Origin: Flavobacteriales bacterium
Lineage (GTDB): Bacteria > Bacteroidota > Bacteroidia > DT-38
Direction of reading: 5' to 3'
Assembly: GCA_013214975.1 (NCBI GenBank)
Contig: JABSPR010000005.1
Coordinates: 1 to 7,806, forward strand
DNA: 7,806 nt
Part shown: piece by piece, positions 1 to 7,039 of the stretch
Layout of the letters: every line of letters starts with the position of its first letter
How positions within the stretch are numbered: the stretch's first letter is position 1
Position numbers and translations under genes: made by a program
The notes under the pieces: generated by a model
Database searches by the model: none
Told to the model about the DNA's origin: nothing
The model's input: only the letters and a program-made list of their open reading frames with translations

Positions 1-440
1 CCAAAGCCGAATTTTCCAGAGATACTACTAATAGCAATAAAATTGCCAGCGTTTCTTTCAAGCATATGGGGAAGGACAGCCTTTACCAAGCTAATAGTTC
101 CGAAATAATTCGTTTCCATTATTTTACGATCGGTCTCTGTATCGGTGTCTATAATCAGAGAGCGTTGACTAATTCCTCCATTATTTATTAGTATATCAAT
201 TTGCCCAAAGCTCGATATGGCTTCGATAGTTTCAGCTTTAAAATCAGATTGGCTTGAGAGATCAAGAACGATACATTTAACGTTCTCTGGATTGGAACAG
301 CTATTTCTAACTCTTTCAAGTTCTTCTAATCTTCTCGATGAAAGAATGAGTTTCGCACCACTTGAACTAAGTTGGATAGCAAGTTCTTCTCCAATTCCTG
401 ATGAAGCTCCGGTAATCCAAACAACTTTTTCTTTGAACAT
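1..440 (-). CDS. Short-chain dehydrogenase/reductase, partial (C-terminal part outside the window)
   Basis: This is an NAD(P)-dependent oxidoreductase of the classical SDR family; its substrate cannot be told. The visible 146 residues begin MFKEKVVWITGASSGIGEEL. The cofactor-binding TGxxxGIG motif is at residues 10-17, an acidic residue of the fold (D60) follows a beta strand, NNGG is at 86-89 and the structural/catalytic Asn at 111 (METNYFG). The first half of the catalytic Ser region (AISSISG) is at about 136-142. The Tyr-x-x-x-Lys active site would follow and lies beyond the window edge. Arginines at 36-37, just after the second beta strand, suggest NADP(H) rather than NAD(H), which is inference. 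The NNGGISQRS stretch resembles the DHRS7-like branch of SDRs. The ATG is 47 nt downstream of the gap stop codon on the same strand, so co-transcription is possible. No terminator-like hairpin is visible in that gap. Confidence 0.9.
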   Translation of the reverse strand, partial: MFKEKVVWITGASSGIGEELAIQLSSSGAKLILSSRRLEELERVRNSCSNPENVKCIVLDLSSQSDFKAETIEAISSFGQIDILINNGGISQRSLIIDTDTETDRKIMETNYFGTISLVKAVLPHMLERNAGNFIAISSISGKFGF

Positions 441-487
441 AATCGGTGTTGTCAAAGACTAATCAAGTATCTCAATATTGTACCTAA

Positions 488-1963
488 CTAATAGTAAGTA
501 AGTCTTCTAACTTTAGCAATGTATTTTGATAAGTGCATTACTTGCCTAGAATAACCGTATTCATTGTCATACCATACATATAGTACAATGTCTTTTTTGT
601 CGTTTGATACTATTGTTGCTCTGCTATCATATACAGAAGGACAATTATTACCAACGATATCTGCCGAAACCAATTCATGTGAAGCAGAATATTTTATTTG
701 CTCAATTGAATCGCCATACATTGCCGCATTTCTCATAATGTCATTAAGATCGTCAACAGAAGTATCTTTCTTTACCGTAAGACTGAGAATAGCTAGAGAT
801 GCGTTAGGAGTAGGTACTCTTACTGCATTTGCTGTTAACTTACCTTCTAAACTAGGGATTGCTTTTACCACTGCTTTACCTGCGCCTGTTTCAGTAATAA
901 CCATATTTAGAGGAGCGGATCTACCTCTTCTGTATTTCTTGTGGTAATTGTCTAGTAGGTTTTGATCATTTGTGAAAGCATGAATAGTTTCAATATGACC
1001 TTTTTCAATTCCTAACTCATTCTCTAGAACATTTAGGACCGGAACGATCGCATTGGTTGTACAAGACGCTGCAGAAAAGATTGTTTCGGAATCAATATCA
1101 AACATCCCTTGGTTTATACCAAAAACAATGTTGGGAATGTCTCCTTTTCCTGGTGCGGTTAGAAGTACTTTGGAAATGCCATTTGCTTTCAGATGATTTC
1201 CTAGGCCTTCTCTGTCTCTGAATGCTCCCGTATTGTCTATTAATAGAGCATTATCAATTCCAAATGAAGTGTAATCAATTTCATCTGGTTTGCCAACAAT
1301 CATATGTACTCTATGACCATTTATAATTAGACAATTGTTTTCGACATCTTCTGTAACAGTACCAGTAAATCGGCCATGTACAGAGTCCGTTCTTAATAGA
1401 CTGGCCCTTTTGTAGATATCTTCGGCACTACTTGATCGAGTAACAATTGCTCTTAATCTTAATTGCTCACCTTTTCCTGCCTGAAGTATTAATTCTCTAG
1501 CTAATAGCCTTCCAATTCTTCCAAAACCAAATAGAACTACATCTCTTGGCTCTAGTTTTCTTTTTTCAATACCTATGTGGCTTTCGAGTTTCTTGTTTAA
1601 GAATTTAGCTAAGTCTTCGTTATAATCGGCTCTCTCTGCAGCCCACTCTAACGATAATTTACCTACATCTATTTTTGATGGGGCTAGGTCTAATTCTGCA
1701 ATTCCTTTTGCAACTTCGGCGGTAGTAAATATGCTTCCTTCTTTTTTTAATTCTTTCGTAGCATAGTCATGAAGATTTAGAATGAAACTGATTTTTTGAT
1801 CAACCAATGGGCGCATAAACATAACCAACTCAACTGATTTGTCATACCAAAGATCGCTTACCATACTACTTACCTCGGCAGCTTTTTTTTCTCTCTCAAT
1901 CCAATATTGTAATTCTTTCTCGTAAATTCCTTTAACCTTCTCGTTTGCTACTTCCGGTGGCAT
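488..1963 (-). CDS. gap: Glyceraldehyde-3-phosphate dehydrogenase, long form with N-terminal extension
   Basis: This is a GAPDH-family enzyme of central carbon metabolism, converting glyceraldehyde 3-phosphate and phosphate to 1,3-bisphosphoglycerate or the reverse. At 491 residues it is about 150 longer than the usual ~335. Residues 1-140 form a charged, apparently helical extension seen in the long GAPDH group of Bacteroidota and some Gammaproteobacteria. The Rossmann motif GFGRIGR is at 146-152. The catalytic Cys is C301 (SAASCTTNA) and its partner His is H328 (TIHAFTND). RVPTPNASL lies at 382-390 and WYDNEYGYS at 464-472, so the catalytic core looks intact. The second Rossmann strand ends IVTR (173-176) where NAD-specific enzymes carry Asp, which hints at NADP use or dual specificity (inference). 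The ATG is taken because the N-terminus MPPEVANEKV fits long-form relatives. No Shine-Dalgarno is visible. Upstream lie 146 nt with a CRP-like inverted repeat. The gene may be gluconeogenic or glycolytic; sequence alone does not decide. Confidence 0.95.
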   Translation of the reverse strand: MPPEVANEKVKGIYEKELQYWIEREKKAAEVSSMVSDLWYDKSVELVMFMRPLVDQKISFILNLHDYATKELKKEGSIFTTAEVAKGIAELDLAPSKIDVGKLSLEWAAERADYNEDLAKFLNKKLESHIGIEKRKLEPRDVVLFGFGRIGRLLARELILQAGKGEQLRLRAIVTRSSSAEDIYKRASLLRTDSVHGRFTGTVTEDVENNCLIINGHRVHMIVGKPDEIDYTSFGIDNALLIDNTGAFRDREGLGNHLKANGISKVLLTAPGKGDIPNIVFGINQGMFDIDSETIFSAASCTTNAIVPVLNVLENELGIEKGHIETIHAFTNDQNLLDNYHKKYRRGRSAPLNMVITETGAGKAVVKAIPSLEGKLTANAVRVPTPNASLAILSLTVKKDTSVDDLNDIMRNAAMYGDSIEQIKYSASHELVSADIVGNNCPSVYDSRATIVSNDKKDIVLYVWYDNEYGYSRQVMHLSKYIAKVRRLTYY

Positions 1964-2109
1964 ATTTCAATTAATTTGAATTGTTAGTATTACTGTAAAG
2001 ACGCTTACATTTTCTATTGAAATTAGCGTATCGTAAAAGTATTGAACTTGCTTTGGTCAATCAAGGAATATGTGAATTATTGAAGAATTTAGTTAACACG
2101 TTTTCAGCA
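1964..2109 (-). promoter_or_regulatory. Intergenic region upstream of gap, likely gap promoter region
   Basis: This 146-nt non-coding stretch lies between the protease stop codon and the gap ATG, long enough for an independent gap promoter. It contains the inverted repeat described separately and, next to the ATG, an AT-rich imperfect palindrome at 1966-1980 (arms TTCAA and TTGAA). No perfect Bacteroidota -7 element (TAnnTTTG) is found. TAATTTCA, read on the minus strand at about 2018-2025, is a weak partial match. No GC-rich hairpin followed by a T run is present, so there is no evident intrinsic terminator for the protease gene. Confidence 0.4.
1994..2009. promoter_or_regulatory. Inverted repeat TGTAA-N6-TTACA, possible CRP/FNR-family operator
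   Basis: TGTAA (1994-1998), a 6-nt spacer and TTACA (2005-2009) make a perfect 5-bp inverted repeat. It has the same geometry as the CRP consensus TGTGA-N6-TCACA, with one symmetric base change in each arm. It sits 31-46 nt upstream of the gap start codon. CRP/FNR-family regulators are common in Bacteroidota, and a regulator site before a central-carbon gene would make sense. However, no promoter has been located, so activator or repressor placement cannot be judged. A 5-bp palindrome of this spacing could also occur by chance in a 146-nt region. Confidence 0.3.
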
Positions 2110-3558
2110 TTATATTCCTATGCCATAATAAGCGGTTCTCCCGTTCGAATATACACCTTGAAGTAAAACGCCACTTCCTTTTTGTTTAGCTTTCAAAAGT
2201 TGAACTAAGTGTTGCGAATTCTTAATTGCCAGTCTTTCAACGTGAGTGATTATAAATCCTGGTTGGATTTTAGCGTCTTTAAATGCACCATCCTCAAGTC
2301 TAATTATTTTAACTCCTTGTTTAATACCAAGTTTAGATTTTTCCATATTCGAGGCTTCTTTGAAAAACGCTCCAAATATATTTTCGCCTTCCAGATCTAT
2401 CTTTTTAAGCATAGCCGTACTGCCATCAATATTTCGTAGCACTACATCCATGACTTTTATTTCACCATCCCGATTCACAGTAACTCGGATTTTATCATTT
2501 GGTCGATACTTACTAAGCTCTTCTTGAAGCTCTGCTGTTTTCTTAATAATAGCAGAGTTTATTTTAATTATTACATCTCCTGTTTTAATACCTGCTGCCG
2601 CAGCTGCTGCACCATCAATAACCTGTTTTATATAAACTCCTGTGGATGTTTTTAATTTTAGCTTTTCTATAAGAGCCGCATCAACGGATTGGATGGATAC
2701 GCCAATTAGACCACGTTGAACTACACCGAAATCTTTTATATCGTTATATACTTTTTCTACTATAGTGACAGGAATCGCAAATGAATAACCTGCATAAGAT
2801 CCTGTTTTAGATAGGATGGCAGTGTTAATTCCGACAAGCTTTCCTTCAAGATTTACAAGTGCACCACCACTGTTACCGGGGTTAACAGCTGCATCTGTTT
2901 GGATAAATGATTCGATAGCATAAGTTGATTCTATAATGTTAATATCTCTTGCTTTCGCACTTACTATTCCTGCAGTAACTGTTGATGTGAGGTTAAAAGG
3001 ATTTCCTACAGCAAGTATCCATTCTCCAACATCAAGATCGTCGTAATTACCAAACTCAAGAAATGGTAAATTGGTTGCATCAATTTTTAAAAGGGCCAAG
3101 TCGGCAGGAGGGTAGGTCCCCACTATTTTTGCAGTATATAGTTTGTTGTCATTCATCGAGATACTTATCTCATCAGCATTCCCGATAACATGATTATTCG
3201 TTATTATATATCCATTAGGTGACACTATCACACCTGAGCCACTTCCCGCTTGAATTGGATTTTCCCGAAGTGGACTTTCTGTTTCCCCGAAGAACTGCCA
3301 AAAAGGGTTTTTGTATTCATCTGGAATTATTTTTCTATAAGATTTAATGTGTACCACAGCAGGAGTCGATATTTTTGCTGCGTAAGTAAAATCGCTAAGT
3401 CCGCTTTTAGCACTGGGTTGAGAAACGAGTTGGTAGTTGGGTGTAACTGATTCTATTATTACAGGATTATAAGACTTGCTTTCGATGAAAAGGGATATTG
3501 AAAGGGCAGAAATGCCGCCAATAAATGCAATGCTTAGTGTATACAATACTTTTTTCAT
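2110..3558 (-). CDS. HtrA/DegQ-type serine protease with two PDZ domains
   Basis: This is an envelope quality-control protease that should degrade or refold damaged periplasmic proteins. The 482-residue protein starts with a lysine pair and a hydrophobic segment (about 4-25) acting as signal peptide or membrane anchor. There is no lipobox Cys. A loop rich in Phe (NPFWQFFGE, 84-92) matches the LA loop of DegP/DegQ. The trypsin-like domain shows all three catalytic residues: H123 in TNNHV, D153 in PADLALLKI and S230 in GNSGGAL. IQTDAAVNPGNSGG (219-232) is a hallmark of the family. PDZ1 spans roughly 283-378, with GLIGVSI as a likely carboxylate-binding loop. PDZ2, more divergent, spans about 390-480. 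Length is normal for DegQ/DegP. The gene diverges from mpl across 100 nt and precedes gap by 146 nt. degQ or degP would both be plausible symbols; the sequence does not separate them. Confidence 0.95.
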   Translation of the reverse strand: MKKVLYTLSIAFIGGISALSISLFIESKSYNPVIIESVTPNYQLVSQPSAKSGLSDFTYAAKISTPAVVHIKSYRKIIPDEYKNPFWQFFGETESPLRENPIQAGSGSGVIVSPNGYIITNNHVIGNADEISISMNDNKLYTAKIVGTYPPADLALLKIDATNLPFLEFGNYDDLDVGEWILAVGNPFNLTSTVTAGIVSAKARDINIIESTYAIESFIQTDAAVNPGNSGGALVNLEGKLVGINTAILSKTGSYAGYSFAIPVTIVEKVYNDIKDFGVVQRGLIGVSIQSVDAALIEKLKLKTSTGVYIKQVIDGAAAAAAGIKTGDVIIKINSAIIKKTAELQEELSKYRPNDKIRVTVNRDGEIKVMDVVLRNIDGSTAMLKKIDLEGENIFGAFFKEASNMEKSKLGIKQGVKIIRLEDGAFKDAKIQPGFIITHVERLAIKNSQHLVQLLKAKQKGSGVLLQGVYSNGRTAYYGIGI

Positions 3559-3658
3559 AGACTTGTTTTACTTTTAATTGAAATTGTCAATAATGATGCC
3601 ATGAGAATTTACATCTTATTGAAACAAATAACTAACTAAAAAACCAGCATCAAAGTAT
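3559..3658. promoter_or_regulatory. Divergent intergenic region between the HtrA-type protease and mpl
   Basis: These 100 AT-rich nucleotides separate two divergent start codons and must hold, or overlap, the start regions of both genes. No perfect TAnnTTTG -7 element is visible on either strand. A TTGACA hexamer on the minus strand near 3587-3592 has no matching -10. Short complementary stretches (TTGTTT near 3564 and AAACAA near 3622) are too far apart and too AT-rich to mean much. Neither start has a Shine-Dalgarno sequence. The promoters may extend into the neighbouring coding sequence. Confidence 0.3.
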
Positions 3659-5020
3659 ATGAATATCCATTTTATCGCAGTAGGAGGAAGTGTAATGCAT
3701 AATCTCGCCATAGCCCTTCATAAAAAAGGAATGAAAGTTACAGGTTCAGATGATGCTTTTCATGAGCCATCAAAAGGTCGATTGGATTCATATGGCTTGC
3801 TTCCTAAACAAGATGGATGGGATGAAAATAGAGTACATACAGGTCTTGATGGTGTAGTTCTGGGTATGCATGCAAGAAAAAACAATCCAGAATTGCTTAA
3901 AGCGCAAGAACTGGGTATTAAGATTTATTCGTTTCCAGAATATATCTATGAGCAATCGAAGAATAAAAAGCGCGTAGTAATAGGAGGGAGCCATGGAAAA
4001 ACAAGCATCACCGCGATGATAATGCATGTTCTGATGGACGTAGGAATGGACTTTGATTATATGGTTGGAGCCCAGCTAGCCGGATTTGAAACAATGGTAC
4101 GTTTGACTAAAGATGCTCCCGTTGTAATTTTAGAAGGGGACGAGTATTTATCTTCACCGTTGGACTTAACACCTAAGTTTCATCGGTACCTACCGAATAT
4201 TGCGGTTTTGTCTGGTATTGCATGGGATCACATTAACGTATTCCCAACTTTTGAAGGGTATGTTGACCAGTTCGACATTTTTATAAAAAGTATTGGGAAA
4301 GAAGGGGTAGTATACTATTGTGATGAAGACAAAGATCTTGTTGGAATGATTAATAAGTCTACTGCTAAATGTGATAAGGTACCTTACAATACACCACCTT
4401 CAACAATCAAAAATGGCATAACAAGTGTTGAGGTTGCTGGGAAAACGTACGAGCTTTCTATTTTTGGAGATCATAACCTTCAGAATTTAAATGCTGCGCG
4501 CAACGTGTGTTTAGCTTTGGATATTGACGAAACTCAATTTTATAAGAGTATAAGTTCATTTACCGGTGCTGCTAAACGTCTCGAACTACTTGGTAGGAAA
4601 AATGATGTTACCGTTTATAAAGATTTTGCACATAGTCCATCTAAATTAGGTGCTACTACTAGTGCCGTAAGAAAACAGTTTATCGAGCGAAAACTGGTTG
4701 CTTGCATGGAAATACACACATTCAGTAGCCTTAACAAGGATTTCTTAATTCAATACAAAGGCAAATTAGACGGGGCGGATACGGGTATAGTATTTTATAG
4801 TCCAACTGCAATAGCACATAAACAATTACCGCCTTTAACCGAGGAGATAGTGAAAGAAGCCTTTGGCGAAAATGTCCTTGTTTTTGACGACACCGAAAAG
4901 TTAAAGTCTTATTTGCTCAATTTGAAGTGGGAGAACAGCGTACTCTTAATGATGAGCTCGGGTAATTTTGGAGGAGTAATCCTAGAAGATTTTGCTGAAG
5001 AAGTATTGGCTTTAGCTTAA
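3659..5020 (+). CDS. mpl: UDP-N-acetylmuramate:L-alanyl-gamma-D-glutamyl-meso-diaminopimelate ligase (murein tripeptide recycling)
   Basis: Mpl attaches the recycled cell-wall tripeptide L-Ala-gamma-D-Glu-meso-DAP to UDP-MurNAc using ATP in the cytoplasm, feeding peptidoglycan precursor synthesis. The 453 residues are close to the E. coli enzyme length (~457) and cover three Mur-ligase domains. The N-terminal UDP-binding domain starts MNIHFIAVGGSVMHNLAIAL and has TGSDD at 28-32. The central ATPase carries a P-loop GGSHGKTS (109-116), the acidic EGDEY (159-163) and DHNLQNLNAA (271-280). The C-terminal domain holds RLE (307-309), KDFAHSP (321-327) and EIHTFSSLNKDF (351-362). The variants GGSHGKTS and FAHSP differ from MurC (GTHGKTT, GHHP). 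These differences and the HTFSSL motif favour Mpl over MurC. The start fits the conserved M-x-I-H-F-I beginning. The gene diverges from the HtrA-type protease and overlaps the DUF4199 gene tail to tail by 4 nt. No terminator is visible. Confidence 0.93.
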   Translation: MNIHFIAVGGSVMHNLAIALHKKGMKVTGSDDAFHEPSKGRLDSYGLLPKQDGWDENRVHTGLDGVVLGMHARKNNPELLKAQELGIKIYSFPEYIYEQSKNKKRVVIGGSHGKTSITAMIMHVLMDVGMDFDYMVGAQLAGFETMVRLTKDAPVVILEGDEYLSSPLDLTPKFHRYLPNIAVLSGIAWDHINVFPTFEGYVDQFDIFIKSIGKEGVVYYCDEDKDLVGMINKSTAKCDKVPYNTPPSTIKNGITSVEVAGKTYELSIFGDHNLQNLNAARNVCLALDIDETQFYKSISSFTGAAKRLELLGRKNDVTVYKDFAHSPSKLGATTSAVRKQFIERKLVACMEIHTFSSLNKDFLIQYKGKLDGADTGIVFYSPTAIAHKQLPPLTEEIVKEAFGENVLVFDDTEKLKSYLLNLKWENSVLLMMSSGNFGGVILEDFAEEVLALA

Positions 5021-5520
5021 TCCCGTATAGGAACCCTCCTTATCATAAAAGTTATTATTATTGAACAGATAACGCCTAGAAAAAGGTTGAAGGCAATCTC
5101 TTTAATTAGGGTTACCCATGGTGTATTAAAACTATAGAAGCGATCTATAGAACCTGTAATTTCTTCTTCGTTCATACCTTGCTCTAATAAAGTGGCTCTA
5201 CCTTGTGCAGCAAGTGTATCGAGATATAATGGGTCAAGATATTTGACGTAAACTATGTTAGCCACCCCCATAGATATACCAATAATCGCAGCTACTATAA
5301 TACCTTCTTTAACTCCTATATTAAATGGGATATTCGAGTTGTAAAGTTGCTTAGCTGTGATGAAAATTGCTGCATAGGTACACACAATCATCATTAGCAT
5401 TTTAAACATCATAGCATAAACACCTACTTTTTCTTTGTCGAAAAAGTAAGTGAATTCAATAAGTAGAGCGATACCTGATAGGAGACCTGCAATTAATCCA
5501 AGTCGTATTGATGGTTTCAA
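5017..5520 (-). CDS. DUF4199 family integral membrane protein, TTG start
   Basis: This is a small membrane protein of unknown function, resembling the DUF4199 family found mainly in Bacteroidota. Its 167 residues contain four probable transmembrane helices at about 4-25, 35-57, 70-92 and 137-160. Between helices 3 and 4 is a polar stretch of ~40 residues (YVKYLDPLYL, then an Glu-rich segment NEEEITGS), and the C-terminus is short and basic (RRVPIRD). The start is TTG (minus strand, 5520-5518). The frame is closed by an in-frame TGA five codons upstream, no ATG lies between, and the next Met (37) would remove the first helix. TTG lies only 4 nt (TTTT) after the rho stop codon, so it is very likely the second gene of a rho operon and may depend on translational coupling. 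Its stop codon overlaps the mpl stop codon. Confidence 0.85.
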   Translation of the reverse strand: MKPSIRLGLIAGLLSGIALLIEFTYFFDKEKVGVYAMMFKMLMMIVCTYAAIFITAKQLYNSNIPFNIGVKEGIIVAAIIGISMGVANIVYVKYLDPLYLDTLAAQGRATLLEQGMNEEEITGSIDRFYSFNTPWVTLIKEIAFNLFLGVICSIIITFMIRRVPIRD

Positions 5521-5524
5521 AAAA

Positions 5525-7039
5525 CTAGCTGTTCATTGATATTAAGAACTCCTCATTCGATTTAGTTCCTTTAATTCTATCTCTTAAGAACTGCATTGCT
5601 TCTAATGGATTCATATCAGACAAGTGATTTCTTAAGATCCATATTTTCTGAAGAGCTTCTTTTTCAACTAAAAGATCATCTCTTCTAGTACTTGAAGCAA
5701 CTAGATCAATTGCTGGGTAGATTCGTTTGTTTGCAATTTTTCTATCCAACTGTAACTCCATGTTACCTGTTCCTTTAAATTCTTCGAAGATTACTTCGTC
5801 CATTTTAGAACCAGTTTCTGTAAGAGCAGTAGCAATGATTGTTAAAGAACCACCAAATTCAATGTTTCTTGCAGCACCAAAAAATCTTTTTGGTTTGTGT
5901 AATGCATTAGCATCAACACCACCTGAAAGCACTTTGCCTGAAGCTGGAGATTCAGTGTTGTATGCTCTCGCTAATCTGGTGATTGAGTCAAGAAGGATAA
6001 CTACATCCGTTCCACATTCAACCATTCTTTTTGCTTTTTCAAGAACTATGTTTGCGATTTTAACATGACGGTCTGCAGGCTCATCGAATGTTGATGAAAC
6101 TACCTCCGCGTTTACATTACGTTTCATGTCTGTAACCTCTTCAGGACGTTCATCTACTAATAAGATGATCAAATAAATTTCTGGGTGATTTGCAGCAATT
6201 GCATTTGCAACATCTTGAAGTAAGATTGTCTTACCTGTTTTAGGCTGTGCAACGATTAATCCTCTTTGCCCTTTTCCAATTGGAGTGAACAAGTCAATCA
6301 TTCGTGTAGAAATAGTACTGCTCTTTTCAGATAAGTTTAATTTGTCTGAAGGGAAAAGAGGCGTTAGGTGATCAAATGCAACCCTATCTCTTATGTCAGA
6401 AGGGTTTCTACCATTAATTTCTATTACCTTAATAAGAGGGAAATATTTTTCACCTTCTTTTGGAGGTCTAACAGAACCTAATACTGTATCCCCTGTTTTT
6501 AATCCAAATAATTTAATCTGAGATTGAGAAACGTAAACATCATCCGGAGATGTTAAGTAGTTATAATCAGAAGATCTTAGGAACCCATATCCATCAGGCA
6601 TAATTTCTAACACGCCTTCACTAGAGATTATTCCATCAAAATTAAATTCTGGTTTTTTTGGCTCTCTTGGTTTGTCGAAATTTTTTCTAGGATTATTGTT
6701 TTGAGGCCTATCTGAAGGAGCTCGTTCCGGTCTCTTTTTATCGTCTTCGTTAGATTTTGAATCTCCGTTTTTTGAAGTAGGACGGGTAGAAGTTGTTTTA
6801 GCCTCTGGAGATGGCTTTTTGTCGTCTGCTGGTTTTGCAACAGCTTTAGCTGCTGGCTTAGTTTCTTTTGGTTTAGATTCTGTTGCAGGTTTTGCCTCTG
6901 GGCTTAATGCTTGCTGATCTAAAATCTTGTATACTAAATCTTGTTTTTCTAGTACATCATACTCTGCTACTGATAGATCTTTTGCTATGTCTCTCAGTTT
7001 TTCAATTGCCTTACTATTCAAATTTAGGATATCGTACAT
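5525..7039 (-). CDS. rho: Transcription termination factor Rho, with disordered N-terminal insert
   Basis: Rho is a hexameric RNA-dependent ATPase/translocase that ends transcription of untranslated RNA. The 504-residue protein is longer than E. coli Rho (419). Order of parts: a helical Rho_N domain at 1-45, a low-complexity Lys/Pro/Glu/Ala then Asn/Asp/Arg-rich segment at about 46-130, an OB-fold RNA-binding domain with DGYGFLRS (149-156), and the RecA-like motor. Motor motifs are Walker A QPKTGKT (265-271), VDERPEEVTDM (295-305), Walker B and following ILLDSITRLARAYN (348-361), the Q-loop region VLSGGVDANALHKPKRFF (370-387), and the region holding the arginine finger (LDRKIANKRIYPAID, 431-445). 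All look intact. Residues known as bicyclomycin contacts in E. coli Rho (the P-loop Lys, DE of DERPEE, Ser of LDSITR) appear conserved. The ATG fits the start MYDILNLNSK. A leader of up to ~150 nt may precede it. A DUF4199 gene follows after 4 nt. Confidence 0.98.
   Translation of the reverse strand: MYDILNLNSKAIEKLRDIAKDLSVAEYDVLEKQDLVYKILDQQALSPEAKPATESKPKETKPAAKAVAKPADDKKPSPEAKTTSTRPTSKNGDSKSNEDDKKRPERAPSDRPQNNNPRKNFDKPREPKKPEFNFDGIISSEGVLEIMPDGYGFLRSSDYNYLTSPDDVYVSQSQIKLFGLKTGDTVLGSVRPPKEGEKYFPLIKVIEINGRNPSDIRDRVAFDHLTPLFPSDKLNLSEKSSTISTRMIDLFTPIGKGQRGLIVAQPKTGKTILLQDVANAIAANHPEIYLIILLVDERPEEVTDMKRNVNAEVVSSTFDEPADRHVKIANIVLEKAKRMVECGTDVVILLDSITRLARAYNTESPASGKVLSGGVDANALHKPKRFFGAARNIEFGGSLTIIATALTETGSKMDEVIFEEFKGTGNMELQLDRKIANKRIYPAIDLVASSTRRDDLLVEKEALQKIWILRNHLSDMNPLEAMQFLRDRIKGTKSNEEFLISMNS

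Noticed and set aside
217..462. Open frame on the plus strand opposite the SDR gene
   Set aside because: The minus strand here encodes clear SDR motifs (TGASSGIG, NNGG), so the plus frame is a shadow.
441..487. Possible promoter for the SDR gene (TTTG near 455-452 on the minus strand)
   Set aside because: The TA and TTTG are separated by three bases instead of two, and no -33 motif lies at the right distance. Readthrough from gap is simpler.
564..947. Open frame of 127 codons on the plus strand opposite gap
   Set aside because: It lies entirely within the strongly supported gap coding sequence on the other strand and has no recognisable motifs.
1966..1980. Imperfect palindrome TTCAA-N5-TTGAA just before the gap ATG
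   Set aside because: It is short and purely AT-rich and overlaps the translation start region. It is weak as either operator or hairpin.
4970..5030. Candidate terminator hairpin at the mpl end (AGGA-GTAA-TCCT)
   Set aside because: A four-base-pair stem inside coding sequence without a following T run does not make an intrinsic terminator.
6628..6840. Second minus-strand frame inside rho
   Set aside because: It is out of frame with rho in the low-complexity, A/G-rich insert, where long open frames arise from composition.
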